From positions 1 through 62,725 of the forward strand of contig NZ_SPMX01000043.1 in the NCBI RefSeq assembly GCF_012940005.1: DNA of 62,725 nucleotides. Direction: 5' to 3'. The position numbers and the translations under genes are program-made. A model generated the notes under the pieces. The model saw only the letters and a program-made list of their open reading frames with translations. It ran no database searches and was not told the origin of the DNA. Of this stretch, positions 54,501 to 62,725 are shown in pieces (position 1 is the first letter of the stretch; each line of letters begins with the position of its first letter). Source of the stretch: Candidatus Accumulibacter contiguus. Its GTDB lineage: Bacteria > Pseudomonadota > Gammaproteobacteria > Burkholderiales > Rhodocyclaceae.

Positions 54501-54922
54501 CTGGCGCGCGGCTCGGAGGGAACCGTCTCCAGGAAACTACGCAGCAGCGGCGTCAGCGGCAAACGGTGCAGATAGGGTTCGAGTTCTTCCTGTTGCCACG
54601 CTTCGTATTTGAAAGGAAAGGTCGTCGCATAGGGTTCAGGAAAGAAATCGAACGGATTGATCACCGACATGTTGACCACCAGATCGACTTCAACGCAAAA
54701 CTCGCGCGTCTTCTCCGGGAATACCAGGCGCGCCAGGTAATTCGCCTGCGGATCCTGCTGCCAGTTGATGAAATGCTGTGCGGGACTGACCTTCAGCGAG
54801 TAGCTGAGGACCGGGGTGCGCGAATGCGGTGCCGGGCGCAGCCGAACGACCTGCGGAGACAGATCGATCAGGCGGTCGTAGCGATAGTGTGTAAGATGAT
54901 TCAGGGCAACATGTATGGACAC
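51545..54922 (-). CDS. Large transglutaminase-DUF2126 protein
   Basis: A 1125-aa protein. The N-terminal Bact_transglu_N segment (HLTHYRYDRLIDLSPQVVRL) is followed by a transglutaminase core with Cys in LARGSCRDSAWLLVQVL (about 179), His in TDLHAWCEVYLPG and Asp in WIGLDPTSG. From about 325 a DUF2126 domain begins (ADVRLTMGGEPTFVS) and fills the rest, with blocks such as FMLDGRHTGTGGGNHFVFGG and SLSYLFSGLFIGPTSQSPRV. It belongs to the ATP-grasp/alpha-E amide-ligase neighbourhood; the reaction is not established. The start is a GTG with ggag six bases upstream, right after a sigma-54-like promoter. It is the first gene of the locus. Confidence 0.85.
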   Translation of the reverse strand: MSIHVALNHLTHYRYDRLIDLSPQVVRLRPAPHSRTPVLSYSLKVSPAQHFINWQQDPQANYLARLVFPEKTREFCVEVDLVVNMSVINPFDFFPEPYATTFPFKYEAWQQEELEPYLHRLPLTPLLRSFLETVPSEPRASVDFLVDLNRQVQRAVGYVIRLEPGVQTPEETLELARGSCRDSAWLLVQVLRHLGLAARFVSGYLIQLVPDVKSLDGPSGTDHDFTDLHAWCEVYLPGAGWIGLDPTSGLFAGEGHIPLACSPQPSSAAPITGFTEACECEFEHHMKIERVWEAPRVTKPYDEAQWSAIEALGHQIDADLVSADVRLTMGGEPTFVSIDDHDGAEWNIDALGPTKRLRAAEIFQRLRARYAPQGLQHFGQGKWYPGEQLPRWSLNCFWRRDGQPVWNNPALYADETRDYGADEVLAGRFLIKLAELLTLDPKHVFPAFEDVYYYLWREHRLPVNVDPFNARLDDPIERDRLAKVFRQGLDKVVGYVLPLKRRPQGGWQSGPWFLRAGRCYLVPGDSPIGYRLPLDSQPWVAKSDYPYIHSPDPTQRFSPLPDHADMQARYAVSHSESLSAEAAAVTSEHFSEQALDRAAESLAHAAGDAGEPGSLSPALVTRTSLSTQARNGVLYIFMPPTETLDDYLELVTAVEATAAALATPVIVEGYEPPSDPRLTNFRVTPDPGVIEVNIQPSANWDELVERTTHLYEAAHLSRLCTEKFMLDGRHTGTGGGNHFVFGGASVLDSPFLRRPDLLRSLISYWHNHPSLSYLFSGLFIGPTSQSPRVDEARNDSVYELEIAFSQFPQPTAEGAECIAPWIIDRVLRNLLIDSTGNTHRAEFCIDKLYSPDGPTGRLGLLEMRAFEMPPHARMSLAQQLLLRALIARFWRTPYAPERLVRWGTELHDRFMLPHFVQQDFEDVLSELRGAGYALESAWFAPHFEFRFPLHGRITALGIELELRHALEPWHVMGEQGAVGATVRYVDSSLERVQLKVTGMASDRYVIGCNGRALPMRSTGKPGEFVAGVRYRAWHPPSALHPTIGVHAPLVFDLVDTWMKRSLGGCQYHVEHPGGRNPDRYPVNANEAEGRRLARFTPFGHTPGEIDIQPAPINTGFPFTLDLRRS

Positions 54923-54954
54923 GGTCAGCTCCGGGACAAAAGATCAGAATTTAC

Positions 54955-54971
54955 AAGCAAGAATCGCACCA
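54955..54971 (-). promoter_or_regulatory. Sigma-54-type -24/-12 promoter for the DUF2126 gene
   Basis: Read on the minus strand, TGGTGCG-ATTC-TTGCTT has the invariant GG and GC exactly 12 bases apart, with a perfect -12 TTGCT. The GC lies about 35 bases before the GTG start, giving a short leader. It is in the 115-bp gap after glnD. Confidence 0.65.
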
Positions 54972-55037
54972 TTTATTGGCATCCTCCAGGCGCGCTACGG
55001 CGCAAGCTTGCGCGCAGTCGCGATGCCTCTGGCCAAC

Positions 55038-57638
55038 TCAGCCCTGCAGGTGCTGCAGCAAGTCGGTTTCCAATTTAACACGGCCGGCGCTTTCCTCGAG
55101 ATGTCCGCCGCTGATCAGGAAAGTATCCTCGACCCGCTCGCCAAGTGTGGCGATCTTGGCGGTGTGCAGATTGGCCCGATGTCTGGCCAGTTCGCTGGCA
55201 ATGACGAACAGCAGGCCGGGACGATCGGCGGCAACGACGGTGAGCACGAACAATTTGCCGGTTTCGTCGGCTTCGAGGCTGACCAGCGGCTGGATACTCA
55301 CCAGCGTTTGAATCGGGAAATGTTTCACCTGCCGCGAGATGCGTCCGTTGGCGGGGACGTCCAGTGGCGCCTGGTGAGCCAGCCGATCTCCGAGTTCGTG
55401 CTCGATATAACTGATCATCGCGCGGTCACTGTCGCGATCGGAAACGTCGAGCAGTATGAAAGTGTCGAGCGCGTAGCCATGCTGCGTGGTGTGGATCTTG
55501 GCGTCGACGATGCTGTAACCGGCGCGACTGAAGAAGCCAACCATACGCACGAAGAGGTCTGCCTGATCGTGCGTGTAGACCATCACTTCCAGCCCCTCGC
55601 CAAACGGATTCAGGCGGGCCACGACCACCGGTCGGTCGGCCTCGATACGTTCGTGCAGCGCGCGCGCGTGCCAGGCGATTTCCTCGGCCGATTGACGCAG
55701 AAAATACACCGTATCGAGTTGTTTCCACAGGCGCTCATGCGCAGCCTCGGGAAGCGCGAGATAGCGCATCAGACGCAATGCCTCCTGCTGACGCTGCGCG
55801 ATGACGCCCTGCGTCATCAGCGTTTCGTCACCCGAGAGCAGGAAGCGCCGGGTGGCCTGGAACAGTTGCTCGAGTAATTGTCCCTTCCAGGCATTCCAGA
55901 CCTTCGGACTGGTTCCGCGGATGTCGGCGACGGTCAACAGGTAGAGTGCGATCAAGTGCCGTTCGTCACCGACGATGCTGGCGAATTGGGCAACTACGCC
56001 AGGGTCGGAGATGTCCTGCTTCTGCGCGATCCTGGACATCAGCAGGTGCTGGCGAACCAGCCAGACAATGAGTTCGGTATCTTCTGCAGCCAGGCCGTGC
56101 TGTTCGCAGAATTCCCGCGCATCGACCGCGCCGAGTTCCGAGTGATCGCCGCCGCGCCCCTTGGCGATGTCGTGAAACAGAGCCGCAATGTAGAGGATCC
56201 AGGGATTGCCGAGGTCGCTGATCAGACGGCTGCAGAAAGGATACTCGTGCGCGAACTCCTCCATCGAGAAGCGGCGCAAGCGGCGCACGACCTGCAGGAT
56301 ATGCTGATCGACGGTGTAGACGTGGAACAGGTCATGCTGCATCTGCCCGACGATGCGTCCGAAACTGGGCAGATAGCGACCGAGGATGCCCAGTTGGTTC
56401 ATGCGCCGGAACTCCTGGACCAGATGGCGTTCCTGCTTGAAGATCTGCAGAAAAAGTGCACGGTTGTCCAGGTTGCTGCGGAAATCATCGTCGATCAGTT
56501 TGCGTGCTCGCCACAGGGCGCGCTGCGTGCGCGCGCTCATTCCCTTCAACTCGGCATGTTTCTGGAGCAGCAGAAAGGCTTCGAGGATGGCACCGGGGGT
56601 TTGCTTGAACACGTCCTCGTGCACCACGTCGAGAAACTCGTGCGCATTCTGGAAGCGTTCGTTGATCCTTTGCGGCGGCTCTTCCGGCGGGGGGAACAAA
56701 GCTGCGCCGATATTCTGCAGGACGATCGCATTGATCTGGGTCACCGTTTTGGCGGTCCGGTAGTATTTCTGCATCAGGCGCTCGCTGGAGCGAAGGTTGG
56801 CTGTGGCGGCGAACCCGAGCTGTTCGGCCAGGGCGGTCTGGTACTCGAAGAGCAGGCGATCTTCTCGGCGTCCGGCGTGCAGGTGCAAGTGAATGCGCAG
56901 GCGGCACAGAAAGGCCTCGCAGGCGCTGAGAAGCTCTTCCTCTTCTTCGGTGATGAAGCCGCGTTGTTCGAGGTCCTTCCAGCACTTGCCAAAGCCTGCT
57001 GCCTGTGCAATCCACAGGATGAGTTGCAGATCGCGCAACCCGCCTGGCCCTTCCTTGCAGTTCGCCTCGAGACTGTAAGGAGTGTCGCTGAAGCGCTGAT
57101 GCCGGTCCTCCTGCTGGATGCGCTTGCTCTGGAAGAAGGCCTGTGCGTCCAGACTGCCCCGGATGAGTGATGACAAGCCCTGAAACAGGCTGCCACTGCC
57201 AACCAACAGGCGAGCTTCGATCATCGCCGTCTGCACCGTGATGTCGCCGGCAGCTTCCTCCAGACACTGCTCGATGGTGCGCACGCTGTGGCCGGTTTCC
57301 AGCCCGACATCCCAGAATACGCAGATCAGTTGTTCGATCCGAGTGGTCAGCACGTCGTCCGCTTGCTCCGGCAGCAGGATCAGCAGATCGACATCGGAGG
57401 CCGGGTAAAGTTCGCCGCGTCCGTAGCCGCCCACCGCAATCAACGCCAGCGAAGCCGGCAATGCAAGATCGCTCCAGAGTTCGCACAGCACTTCGTCGAC
57501 CAGCTGGCAGCGTTCGTGCAGCAGGCGAGTGGCGTCGCCCCCGGCAAGGAATCGCTCGCGGATCAGCCGCTGCCCATCCCGCAGGCGGGTTTTCAGGCGC
57601 GAGATCAAGGCGCTGCGCGCCACCGTCTCTACTTTCAT
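55038..57638 (-). CDS. glnD: Bifunctional uridylyltransferase/uridylyl-removing PII regulator
   Basis: An 866-aa GlnD. The nucleotidyltransferase motif is [20 protein letters not shown] (about 73-92). It is followed by the helical linker, the HD hydrolase domain with [20 protein letters not shown], and two C-terminal ACT domains ([40 protein letters not shown]) that bind glutamine. It modifies PII in response to glutamine and so controls nitrogen metabolism. Length is normal. The ATG at 57638 overlaps the upstream small gene by 4 bases. A start 10 codons earlier is possible. Confidence 0.95.
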   Translation of the reverse strand: MKVETVARSALISRLKTRLRDGQRLIRERFLAGGDATRLLHERCQLVDEVLCELWSDLALPASLALIAVGGYGRGELYPASDVDLLILLPEQADDVLTTRIEQLICVFWDVGLETGHSVRTIEQCLEEAAGDITVQTAMIEARLLVGSGSLFQGLSSLIRGSLDAQAFFQSKRIQQEDRHQRFSDTPYSLEANCKEGPGGLRDLQLILWIAQAAGFGKCWKDLEQRGFITEEEEELLSACEAFLCRLRIHLHLHAGRREDRLLFEYQTALAEQLGFAATANLRSSERLMQKYYRTAKTVTQINAIVLQNIGAALFPPPEEPPQRINERFQNAHEFLDVVHEDVFKQTPGAILEAFLLLQKHAELKGMSARTQRALWRARKLIDDDFRSNLDNRALFLQIFKQERHLVQEFRRMNQLGILGRYLPSFGRIVGQMQHDLFHVYTVDQHILQVVRRLRRFSMEEFAHEYPFCSRLISDLGNPWILYIAALFHDIAKGRGGDHSELGAVDAREFCEQHGLAAEDTELIVWLVRQHLLMSRIAQKQDISDPGVVAQFASIVGDERHLIALYLLTVADIRGTSPKVWNAWKGQLLEQLFQATRRFLLSGDETLMTQGVIAQRQQEALRLMRYLALPEAAHERLWKQLDTVYFLRQSAEEIAWHARALHERIEADRPVVVARLNPFGEGLEVMVYTHDQADLFVRMVGFFSRAGYSIVDAKIHTTQHGYALDTFILLDVSDRDSDRAMISYIEHELGDRLAHQAPLDVPANGRISRQVKHFPIQTLVSIQPLVSLEADETGKLFVLTVVAADRPGLLFVIASELARHRANLHTAKIATLGERVEDTFLISGGHLEESAGRVKLETDLLQHLQG

Positions 57639-57952
57639 CGCGGCCGGCCCGATTGCAGAGGCCGGCAAGCACGCAGCAGTGGCAGCAGCCAGCGCCGCGT
57701 CAATATGGACCAGCGCTGCAGCCCACCCTGCATGAGCAGCCAGGGCCAGACAAGCAGGGGATACGCCTGCCAGCGTTCCTGTTCGAGCAGCGCCAGCAGG
57801 ATCTGCTGCGCCATACCCCAGTAGGATGAACTGTCGCGTTCCCCGGTCAGCAGCGCTGCCTCACGACAGGCGACCCGCCACAGTTCCTCGGCGCGGCTGT
57901 CGCTCACGCCGGCCCTGCCAGCCAGCCAGGGGAGAATCATTGGTGTCTTCAT
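57635..57952 (-). CDS. Small conserved hypothetical protein upstream of glnD
   Basis: A 105-aa protein rich in Trp, Leu and Arg: [40 protein letters not shown] and [18 protein letters not shown] do not recognise it; the hydrophobic stretch near residues 65-80 could be an amphipathic helix. Its stop overlaps the glnD start (ATGA), so it is translated together with glnD. The ATG at 57952 was preferred over one six codons upstream. No function can be named. Confidence 0.6.
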   Translation of the reverse strand: MKTPMILPWLAGRAGVSDSRAEELWRVACREAALLTGERDSSSYWGMAQQILLALLEQERWQAYPLLVWPWLLMQGGLQRWSILTRRWLLPLLRACRPLQSGRPR

Positions 57953-58378
57953 CTTTATCCGCCTTGTCAACGATGCCGGCAGGTGTCAGTCAAGAGACTG
58001 ACACAGCACGGCGAAGTACTTCCCGAGAGATCAGATGACGAGCTTCGGGCACACCTGGTAGCTCAAGCAAAATTCGTGCGCACCAGCATTCTGGCTGGTA
58101 TGCCTCTTGCTAGCCTCAGAGTAGCCGAGGCGTGATCGATTGAGGCTGCGCGCCGGCAGCAACGCATTCTGGGTGCCTGACAGGCGTAAACGATCAACGG
58201 GAGTTGCAGCGCAAGCAGCGGCGAGCACAGCGCCGGTGCGAAATTGACGAACGTGGCCCCAAGGCGGTGCGCCTTGCGCGGCAAGGCGAATCGGGACCGT
58301 GGGGGGCTGCCCAGGCCGTTCCGCCGGCCACATTGCACGGCAATTGATGCCATCGAAGAACTGATGAGGAGGAATACC
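57953..58378. other. 426-bp divergent gap between the glnD operon and the citrate synthase gene
   Basis: Open frames here are short or antisense extensions of gltA. I see no RNA gene, repeat or convincing promoter; a gaggagg Shine-Dalgarno for gltA is at about 58366-58372. Confidence 0.4.
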
Positions 58379-59668
58379 ATGATCACCGGACGTAATGCCA
58401 CGCTGAGCATTCACGGCGAGGCGCCTGTGCCTGTTGCAGTCCTGACGCCGACCCACGGTAACGATTGTCTCGACATTCGTACGCTGGGTGGCAGGAGCGG
58501 TCGCTTCGCCTACGATTCGGGTTTCGAGTCGACCGCCAGTTGCAAGTCGAAAATCACCTTCATCGATGGCGAGAAGGGCGAACTCCTCCATTACGGATAC
58601 CCGATCGAACAACTTGCCGAACAATGCGACTTTCTCGAAGTGGCTTATCTGCTGAAAAATGGCGAGCTGCCGAATGCCGCGCAGAAACAATGCTTCGAGT
58701 CCGCGATCCGCAAGCAGGCTTCGGTACATGAACAGATGGTCAAGTTCTATCAGGGCTTTCGTCGGGATGCCCGTCCGATGGCGGTGATGGTTGGAGTGGT
58801 CGGCGCCTTCTCGGCTTTCCATCATGACGCTGCCGACTTCTCCGACGCCGAGCGGCGCAAGCTCAGCTTCCTTCGCATTGTGGCCCGCATGCCGACGATT
58901 GTCGCCATGGCCTACAAGTACTCGATCGGCGAGCCATTCATGAGCCCGCGCCCCGATCTCAGCTACACCGCCAATTTCCTGTACATGATGTTCGGCACCC
59001 CGCGCGAAACGTACCGGCCGAATCCGCTCCTGGTGCGCGCGCTCGACAGGCTGTTCATCATGCATGCCGAGAATGGGCAGGATGCTGCAACCTCGACGGT
59101 ACGAATGGCCGGTTCCTCTGGCGCAAACCCGTTTGCCTGCGTTGCCGCGGCGATTGCCTGCCTGTCAGGCCCTGCACATGCAGGTGCCAGCGAGGCGTGC
59201 CTGGCGATGCTCGAAGCGATCGGCGATGTCGCACGGCTTGCTGAGTTCGTCGCCCGCGCCCGCAATGATCACGACAGTCTCCGGCGGATCGGCTTTGGCC
59301 ACCCTGTCTACACCAACTTCGACCCAAGGACCAGGCTACTGCGCGAAGTGTGCGATGCATTGGTACAGGAACTGGGGCTGGAGAATCAGCCTCTGTTCCA
59401 GGTGGCGAAAGCCCTGGAGAAAACTGCGCTCGAAGATCCGTATTTTGTCGAGAACAAACTCTACCCAAACGTGGACTTCTACTCGGCCATCGTACAGAAG
59501 GCCCTCGGTATACCGGCTTCGATGTTCGCCTGCATCTTCGCACTGGCCCGCACCGCGGGATGGATGGCGCAGTGGGAAGAAATGCTGGGCGATCCCGAAT
59601 ACAAGATCGCGCGTCCGCGTCAGCTCTACACTGGTGTAAACAGACGTAACCTGCCATCGCCAGCCTGA
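58379..59668 (+). CDS. gltA: Citrate synthase-family protein with an altered substrate motif
   Basis: A 429-aa type II (GltA-like) citrate synthase. Conserved blocks are FESTASCKSKITFIDGEKGE, FHHDAADFSD and YKYSIGEPFMSPRPDLSYTA. The catalytic residues are kept: His in LSGPAHAGAS, His in IGFGHPVYTNFDPR and Asp in YPNVDFYSAI. Two usually fixed positions differ: the H-A-D/E-H-E-Q-N motif reads HAENGQD, so the second His that contacts oxaloacetate is Asn, and the G-H-R-V-Y arginine is Pro. It may therefore be a specialised paralogue (2-methylcitrate or another acyl donor, or weakly active). A gaggagg Shine-Dalgarno supports the start. It is monocistronic. Confidence 0.85.
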   Translation: MITGRNATLSIHGEAPVPVAVLTPTHGNDCLDIRTLGGRSGRFAYDSGFESTASCKSKITFIDGEKGELLHYGYPIEQLAEQCDFLEVAYLLKNGELPNAAQKQCFESAIRKQASVHEQMVKFYQGFRRDARPMAVMVGVVGAFSAFHHDAADFSDAERRKLSFLRIVARMPTIVAMAYKYSIGEPFMSPRPDLSYTANFLYMMFGTPRETYRPNPLLVRALDRLFIMHAENGQDAATSTVRMAGSSGANPFACVAAAIACLSGPAHAGASEACLAMLEAIGDVARLAEFVARARNDHDSLRRIGFGHPVYTNFDPRTRLLREVCDALVQELGLENQPLFQVAKALEKTALEDPYFVENKLYPNVDFYSAIVQKALGIPASMFACIFALARTAGWMAQWEEMLGDPEYKIARPRQLYTGVNRRNLPSPA

Positions 59669-59878
59669 GCGACGCTGACGAGACTACAATGATCGATTCA
59701 GGCCTACGACGCGACATGGCTGTCGTCCTGATCCGGAAAGATCGAAGAATGCTGCCACGATCCGAATCGCATCGGCGATGCACCAAGCAAGTGCCTTCTC
59801 TGGTAGCGTCGCACCATTTGTTGGCATAGACACAGTCGTCGAGCTTGCGGGTGCTTGCTGTTGTGTGCTTTCAATTTG

Positions 59879-59896
59879 TTGGCACGATTTCTGCTT
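59879..59896 (+). promoter_or_regulatory. Sigma-54-type -24/-12 promoter for the second ATP-grasp locus
   Basis: TTGGCACG-ATTT-CTGCTT has GG (59881-59882) and GC (59893-59894) with the required 12-base spacing and a near-consensus -24 box. It lies about 35 bases before the ATG at 59929, the same arrangement as at the DUF2126 locus. Confidence 0.7.
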
Positions 59897-59928
59897 ACAC
59901 TTTAGGGACCTAACTGGTGGTGAGTATC

Positions 59929-61347
59929 ATGAGCGCAGATTTCTACAACGAGATGTACGATTCGACAGGCACGCTGCGGCCCCATTACCGGGTATTTGCA
60001 GAGTGGCTGGCAGCGATGCCGGTCGAGCGCCTGGAGCGCAAGCGAGTCGAGGCCGATACCGCATTTCATCGCGTCGGCATCACTTTTGCCGTCTACGGCG
60101 AGGAATCCGGGACCGAACGTCTGATTCCCTTCGACATCATCCCGCGCATCATCCCGGCGGCTGAATGGCAGTCGCTGCAGACTGGACTATGGCAGCGGGT
60201 ACAAGCACTAAATGCTTTCCTGCACGACATCTATCATGAGCAGGCGATCCTCAAGACCAACCGCATTCCGCCTGAGCAGGTACTGAACAACGCACAGTTT
60301 CGCCCCGAGATGATCGGCATCGACGTGCCGTCGGGCATTTACGCCCACATCGCCGGAGTCGATATCGTGCGTGCCGGGGCCGGCGAGTCCTATGTCCTCG
60401 AAGACAACCTGCGCGTGCCATCGGGCGTCTCGTACATGATCGAAGACCGCAAGATGATGATGCGGCTCTTTCCCGAGCTTTTTTCGCAGCAGATGATTGC
60501 CCCGGTCCAGCATTACCCGGACATGCTGCTGGAAAACCTGCGCTCGGTGGCGCCCAAAGGAGTGACCGATCCGACCGTCGTGTTGCTGACACCGGGAGCC
60601 TACAACAGCGCCTACTTCGAACATACCTTCCTGGCGCAGCAGATGGGCGTCGAACTCGTCGAAGGAAGAGACCTCTTCGTCAAAAACGAAACCGTGTTCA
60701 TGCGTACCACGCAGGGCCCGCAGCGGGTCGATGTCATCTACCGACGTCTCGATGATGACTTCCTGGATCCGCTGGTCTTCAACAAGGATTCGATGCTCGG
60801 CGTTCCGGGACTGCTTGCCGCCTACCGTGCCGGCCATGTCACGCTGGCCAATGCCATCGGCACGGGTGTCGCCGATGACAAGTCGATCTACCCTTACGTA
60901 CCGGAGATGATCCGCTTCTACCTCGGCGAGGAACCGAAGCTCAACAATGTCCCGACCTGGATGCTGCGCAAGCCGGATGACCTGAAATACGTGCTGGCGC
61001 ATCTGCCGGAACTGGTGGTCAAGGAAGTGCATGGCGCCGGCGGCTACGGCATGCTGGTCGGGCCGGCGTCGAGCAAATCCGAGATCGAAGAGTTCCGCGC
61101 CCGCATCGTTGCCTGTCCGGAGAAGTACATTGCGCAGCCCACGCTGGCCTTGTCCAACTGCCCGACTTTCGTCGAGGCTGGAATCGCTCCGCGTCACCTC
61201 GACCTGCGTCCCTTTGTTCTCTCGGGCAAGCGCGGTATCGGAATGGTGCCGGGCGGCCTGACCCGGGTGGCCTTGCGCGAAGGCTCGCTGGTGGTGAACT
61301 CCTCACAGGGTGGCGGAACCAAGGACACCTGGGTGCTCGAAAACTAG
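59929..61347 (+). CDS. Circularly permuted ATP-grasp type 2 ligase
   Basis: A 472-aa stand-alone version of the ligase half of the protein at 48942-51503. Shared motifs are YVLEDNLRVPSGVSYMIEDR, VVLLTPGAYNSAYFEHTFLA, RTTQGPQRVDVIYRRLDDDF, NKDSMLGVPGLLAAYRAGHV and NSSQGGGTKDTWVLEN. The domain is predicted to activate a carboxylate with ATP and form an amide on an unidentified peptide or metabolite. The alpha-E gene follows after 19 bases. A sigma-54-like promoter precedes it. The ATG at 59929 was preferred over a GTG four codons upstream. Confidence 0.85.
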   Translation: MSADFYNEMYDSTGTLRPHYRVFAEWLAAMPVERLERKRVEADTAFHRVGITFAVYGEESGTERLIPFDIIPRIIPAAEWQSLQTGLWQRVQALNAFLHDIYHEQAILKTNRIPPEQVLNNAQFRPEMIGIDVPSGIYAHIAGVDIVRAGAGESYVLEDNLRVPSGVSYMIEDRKMMMRLFPELFSQQMIAPVQHYPDMLLENLRSVAPKGVTDPTVVLLTPGAYNSAYFEHTFLAQQMGVELVEGRDLFVKNETVFMRTTQGPQRVDVIYRRLDDDFLDPLVFNKDSMLGVPGLLAAYRAGHVTLANAIGTGVADDKSIYPYVPEMIRFYLGEEPKLNNVPTWMLRKPDDLKYVLAHLPELVVKEVHGAGGYGMLVGPASSKSEIEEFRARIVACPEKYIAQPTLALSNCPTFVEAGIAPRHLDLRPFVLSGKRGIGMVPGGLTRVALREGSLVVNSSQGGGTKDTWVLEN

Positions 61348-61366
61348 AAATGCTGGGAGATCCGAA

Positions 61367-62304
61367 ATGTTGAGCCGTACAGCTGATCATCTTTACTGGA
61401 TGGCGCGTTATACCGAGCGTGCCGAGAACCTCGCGCGTCTGCTCGATGTCTCCTACCAGATGTCACTGGTACCCCAATCCGTTGCTTCGCGGAACGAAAA
61501 CTGGCGCGCCATACTCGCCCTGAACAGCCTGGAGACGGCTTTTGCGGAGACCTACCGCGAAGTCAACGTCGAGAACGTCCTGCGTTTCATGGTTTCGGAC
61601 CCGGCCAATCCTTCGTCGATCTTCAGTTGCCTGCGCGCCGCGCGCGAAAACGCGCACGCCGTTCGTGGCACCATGACTGCCGAGATGTGGGAGAGCGTCA
61701 ACGCGACCTGGATCGAACTTCGGCAGCAGAACTTCGAACATATTCTCGCGCGCGGCGTCAGTGAGTTCTTCGACTGGGTCAAGCTGCGTTCGGCAGTGAC
61801 GCGCGGCGTGACTTTCGGGACCATGCTCAAGGACGATGCACTGCACTTCATCCGCCTCGGCGGATTGCTTGAGCGGGGGGGACAACACCGCGCGAATTCT
61901 CGACATGCAATATCATATCCTGCGCCAGAATGACGACGAGGGGGCCAGCGATTTCTATCGCTGGGGGTGCGCTGCTACGCTCGCTGTCAGCGTTCCAGGT
62001 CTACCGCAAGGTTTACCGTGACGCCATCACGCCGGGGCGGGTGGCCGATTTGCTGATCCTTCGCGAGGATCTGCCGAGATCGCTGCATGCCTGCGCCGAC
62101 GGCATCGTTCGCATGCTGCAACTGATTGCCAACAACGCTTCGGCCGAGACCGCGCGCAAGGCCGGGGTGCTGCATGCCCGCCTGCATTTCGCGCGCATCG
62201 AAGATGTACTGGCCAGTGGACTGCACGAGTATCTGACCGATTTCATGGATCGCATCTTCGAACTTGGCGACGGCATCAGCCGCGACTTCCTGATACCGGG
62301 CTGA
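61367..62304 (+). CDS. Alpha-E domain protein, broken by two +1 shifts in G runs
   Basis: Three reading-frame pieces together make one alpha-E protein of about 311 aa. The first is MLSRTADHLYWMARYTERAE to DDALHFIRLGGLLERG. The middle piece, in another frame, is DNTARILDMQYHILRQNDDE. The last is ALLRSLSAFQVYRKVYRDAI to the end. The shifts fall in a seven-G run (about 61875-61881) and a five-G run (about 61964-61968); removing one G from each restores the frame. This is either two consensus errors or real decay. Alpha-E proteins partner circularly permuted ATP-grasp ligases; this one follows its ligase by 19 bases. Confidence 0.8.
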
Positions 62305-62424
62305 GTTCCCCCGGTTCGGTACGAACACCTTCCTGCCACAGGCACAGGGATCGGAGAGGCAAGGCGGGCGCTCACTCCCGTAATGATGGGTGCGAACGAA
62401 AGTGTTGGACGGGGAGTCTCGGTT

Positions 62425-62725
62425 TTAAGCCGCTCTGCGTAGAGGCTCCGCCCAGCGCTTTTCCCAATAGGTTTCCCACAGCTGGTTATGTCGCATGACA
62501 CGCAGGTTGATCATGGCTTGAGCCATGTCCGCACGCCACCAAGCCCCTGGGCGCTTGAGGCGGGCCTGCACGAGGTAGCGATGAGAACTCTCGACCTCGC
62601 CAGAGCCGACGGGCAGATTCAGCGCAAGTGCGCGGGGGTAGTCCAACTGGTCGAGTCGGTTGGAGAAATAGCGCCAGGCGACGCGCACCGGAGCCTGCGG
62701 GTCATCGACCGATGCAGGTTCGAGG
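62425..62725 (-). mobile_element. IS transposase, C-terminal fragment (continues beyond the window)
   Basis: The minus-strand frame is open to the window's last base. It reads LALNLPVGSGEVESSHRYLV then QARLKRPGAWWRADMAQAMI and NLRVMRHNQLWETYWEKRW, the C-terminal pattern G-S-G-x-V-E-S-x-x-R-x-x-x-x-R-x-K of ISKra4/ISLre2-like transposases. The catalytic glutamate is the E of VES. The family assignment is tentative. It lies 120 bases after the alpha-E gene, where a transglutaminase gene would be expected in such loci. Confidence 0.65.

Noticed and set aside
59812-59835. A second TTGGCA-type sigma-54 box upstream of the ligase
   Set aside because: It lacks a GC at the -12 position; only the box at 59879-59896 has correct spacing.
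1-62725. CRISPR arrays, tRNA or rRNA genes
   Set aside because: No regularly spaced direct repeats, T-loop signatures or rRNA-like stretches were found by reading the sequence.

Overview
The window looks like a chromosomal segment of a GC-rich betaproteobacterium, most likely Rhodocyclales and possibly a Candidatus Accumulibacter relative. The evidence is the codon usage, a PEP-CTERM secreted PhoX, a membrane pyrophosphatase, the rhodanese-grxC-secB order and the ribD-nrdR-glyA cluster. The lineage is inferred from gene content; no marker gene was searched. Several frameshifts fall at G/C homopolymers, so some broken genes may be consensus errors.

Left arm (1-15 kb): an IS701-like transposase end has cut into a Dnd-like defence operon (truncated DndD-like ATPase, a DndE-FtsK fusion, an AAA15/OLD-type ATPase and a TOPRIM-like partner). 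Then come a Sua5 C-terminal scrap, phoX, a frameshifted membrane pyrophosphatase (hppA), a conserved 254-aa protein of unknown function, a pirin, a DedA-rhodanese fusion and an FtsX-permease scrap. Two copies of a 65-bp repeat border the two gene scraps.

Centre (15-27.5 kb): this is the most exciting region. A diversity-generating retroelement (DGR) sits between two convergent immune-type genes, caspase-NACHT-FGE/C-lectin (+) and NACHT-FGE/C-lectin (-). Each gene ends in a 120-bp variable repeat (VR). One template repeat (TR) lies between them, and each VR differs from it mostly at TR adenines. Each VR, but not the TR, is followed by a perfect GC-rich hairpin. The reverse transcriptase and the Avd accessory gene are both N-terminally truncated and meet head to head, so the cassette looks recently disabled in cis. 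Next door are a caspase-CHAT double protease and a metallophosphoesterase. All three large proteins share a Gly/Ala repeat linker.

Middle (27.5-47.8 kb) is mostly housekeeping: tamA-tamB, a second copy of the 254-aa protein, two glycosyltransferase-like genes, an Old Yellow Enzyme, an SH3 protein-secB-grxC-rhodanese-ArsR cluster with a palindromic operator and SqrR-like cysteine spacing, envC, ctpA, a MoeB/HesA-type E1 enzyme, ribD, nrdR and glyA.

Right arm (47.9-62.7 kb): two loci for the poorly understood transglutaminase / circularly permuted ATP-grasp / alpha-E amide-ligase system flank glnD and a citrate synthase paralogue. One locus has the ATP-grasp and alpha-E domains fused, the other has them as separate genes. 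Each is preceded by a good sigma-54-type -24/-12 promoter, suggesting nitrogen control. The window ends in another transposase fragment.
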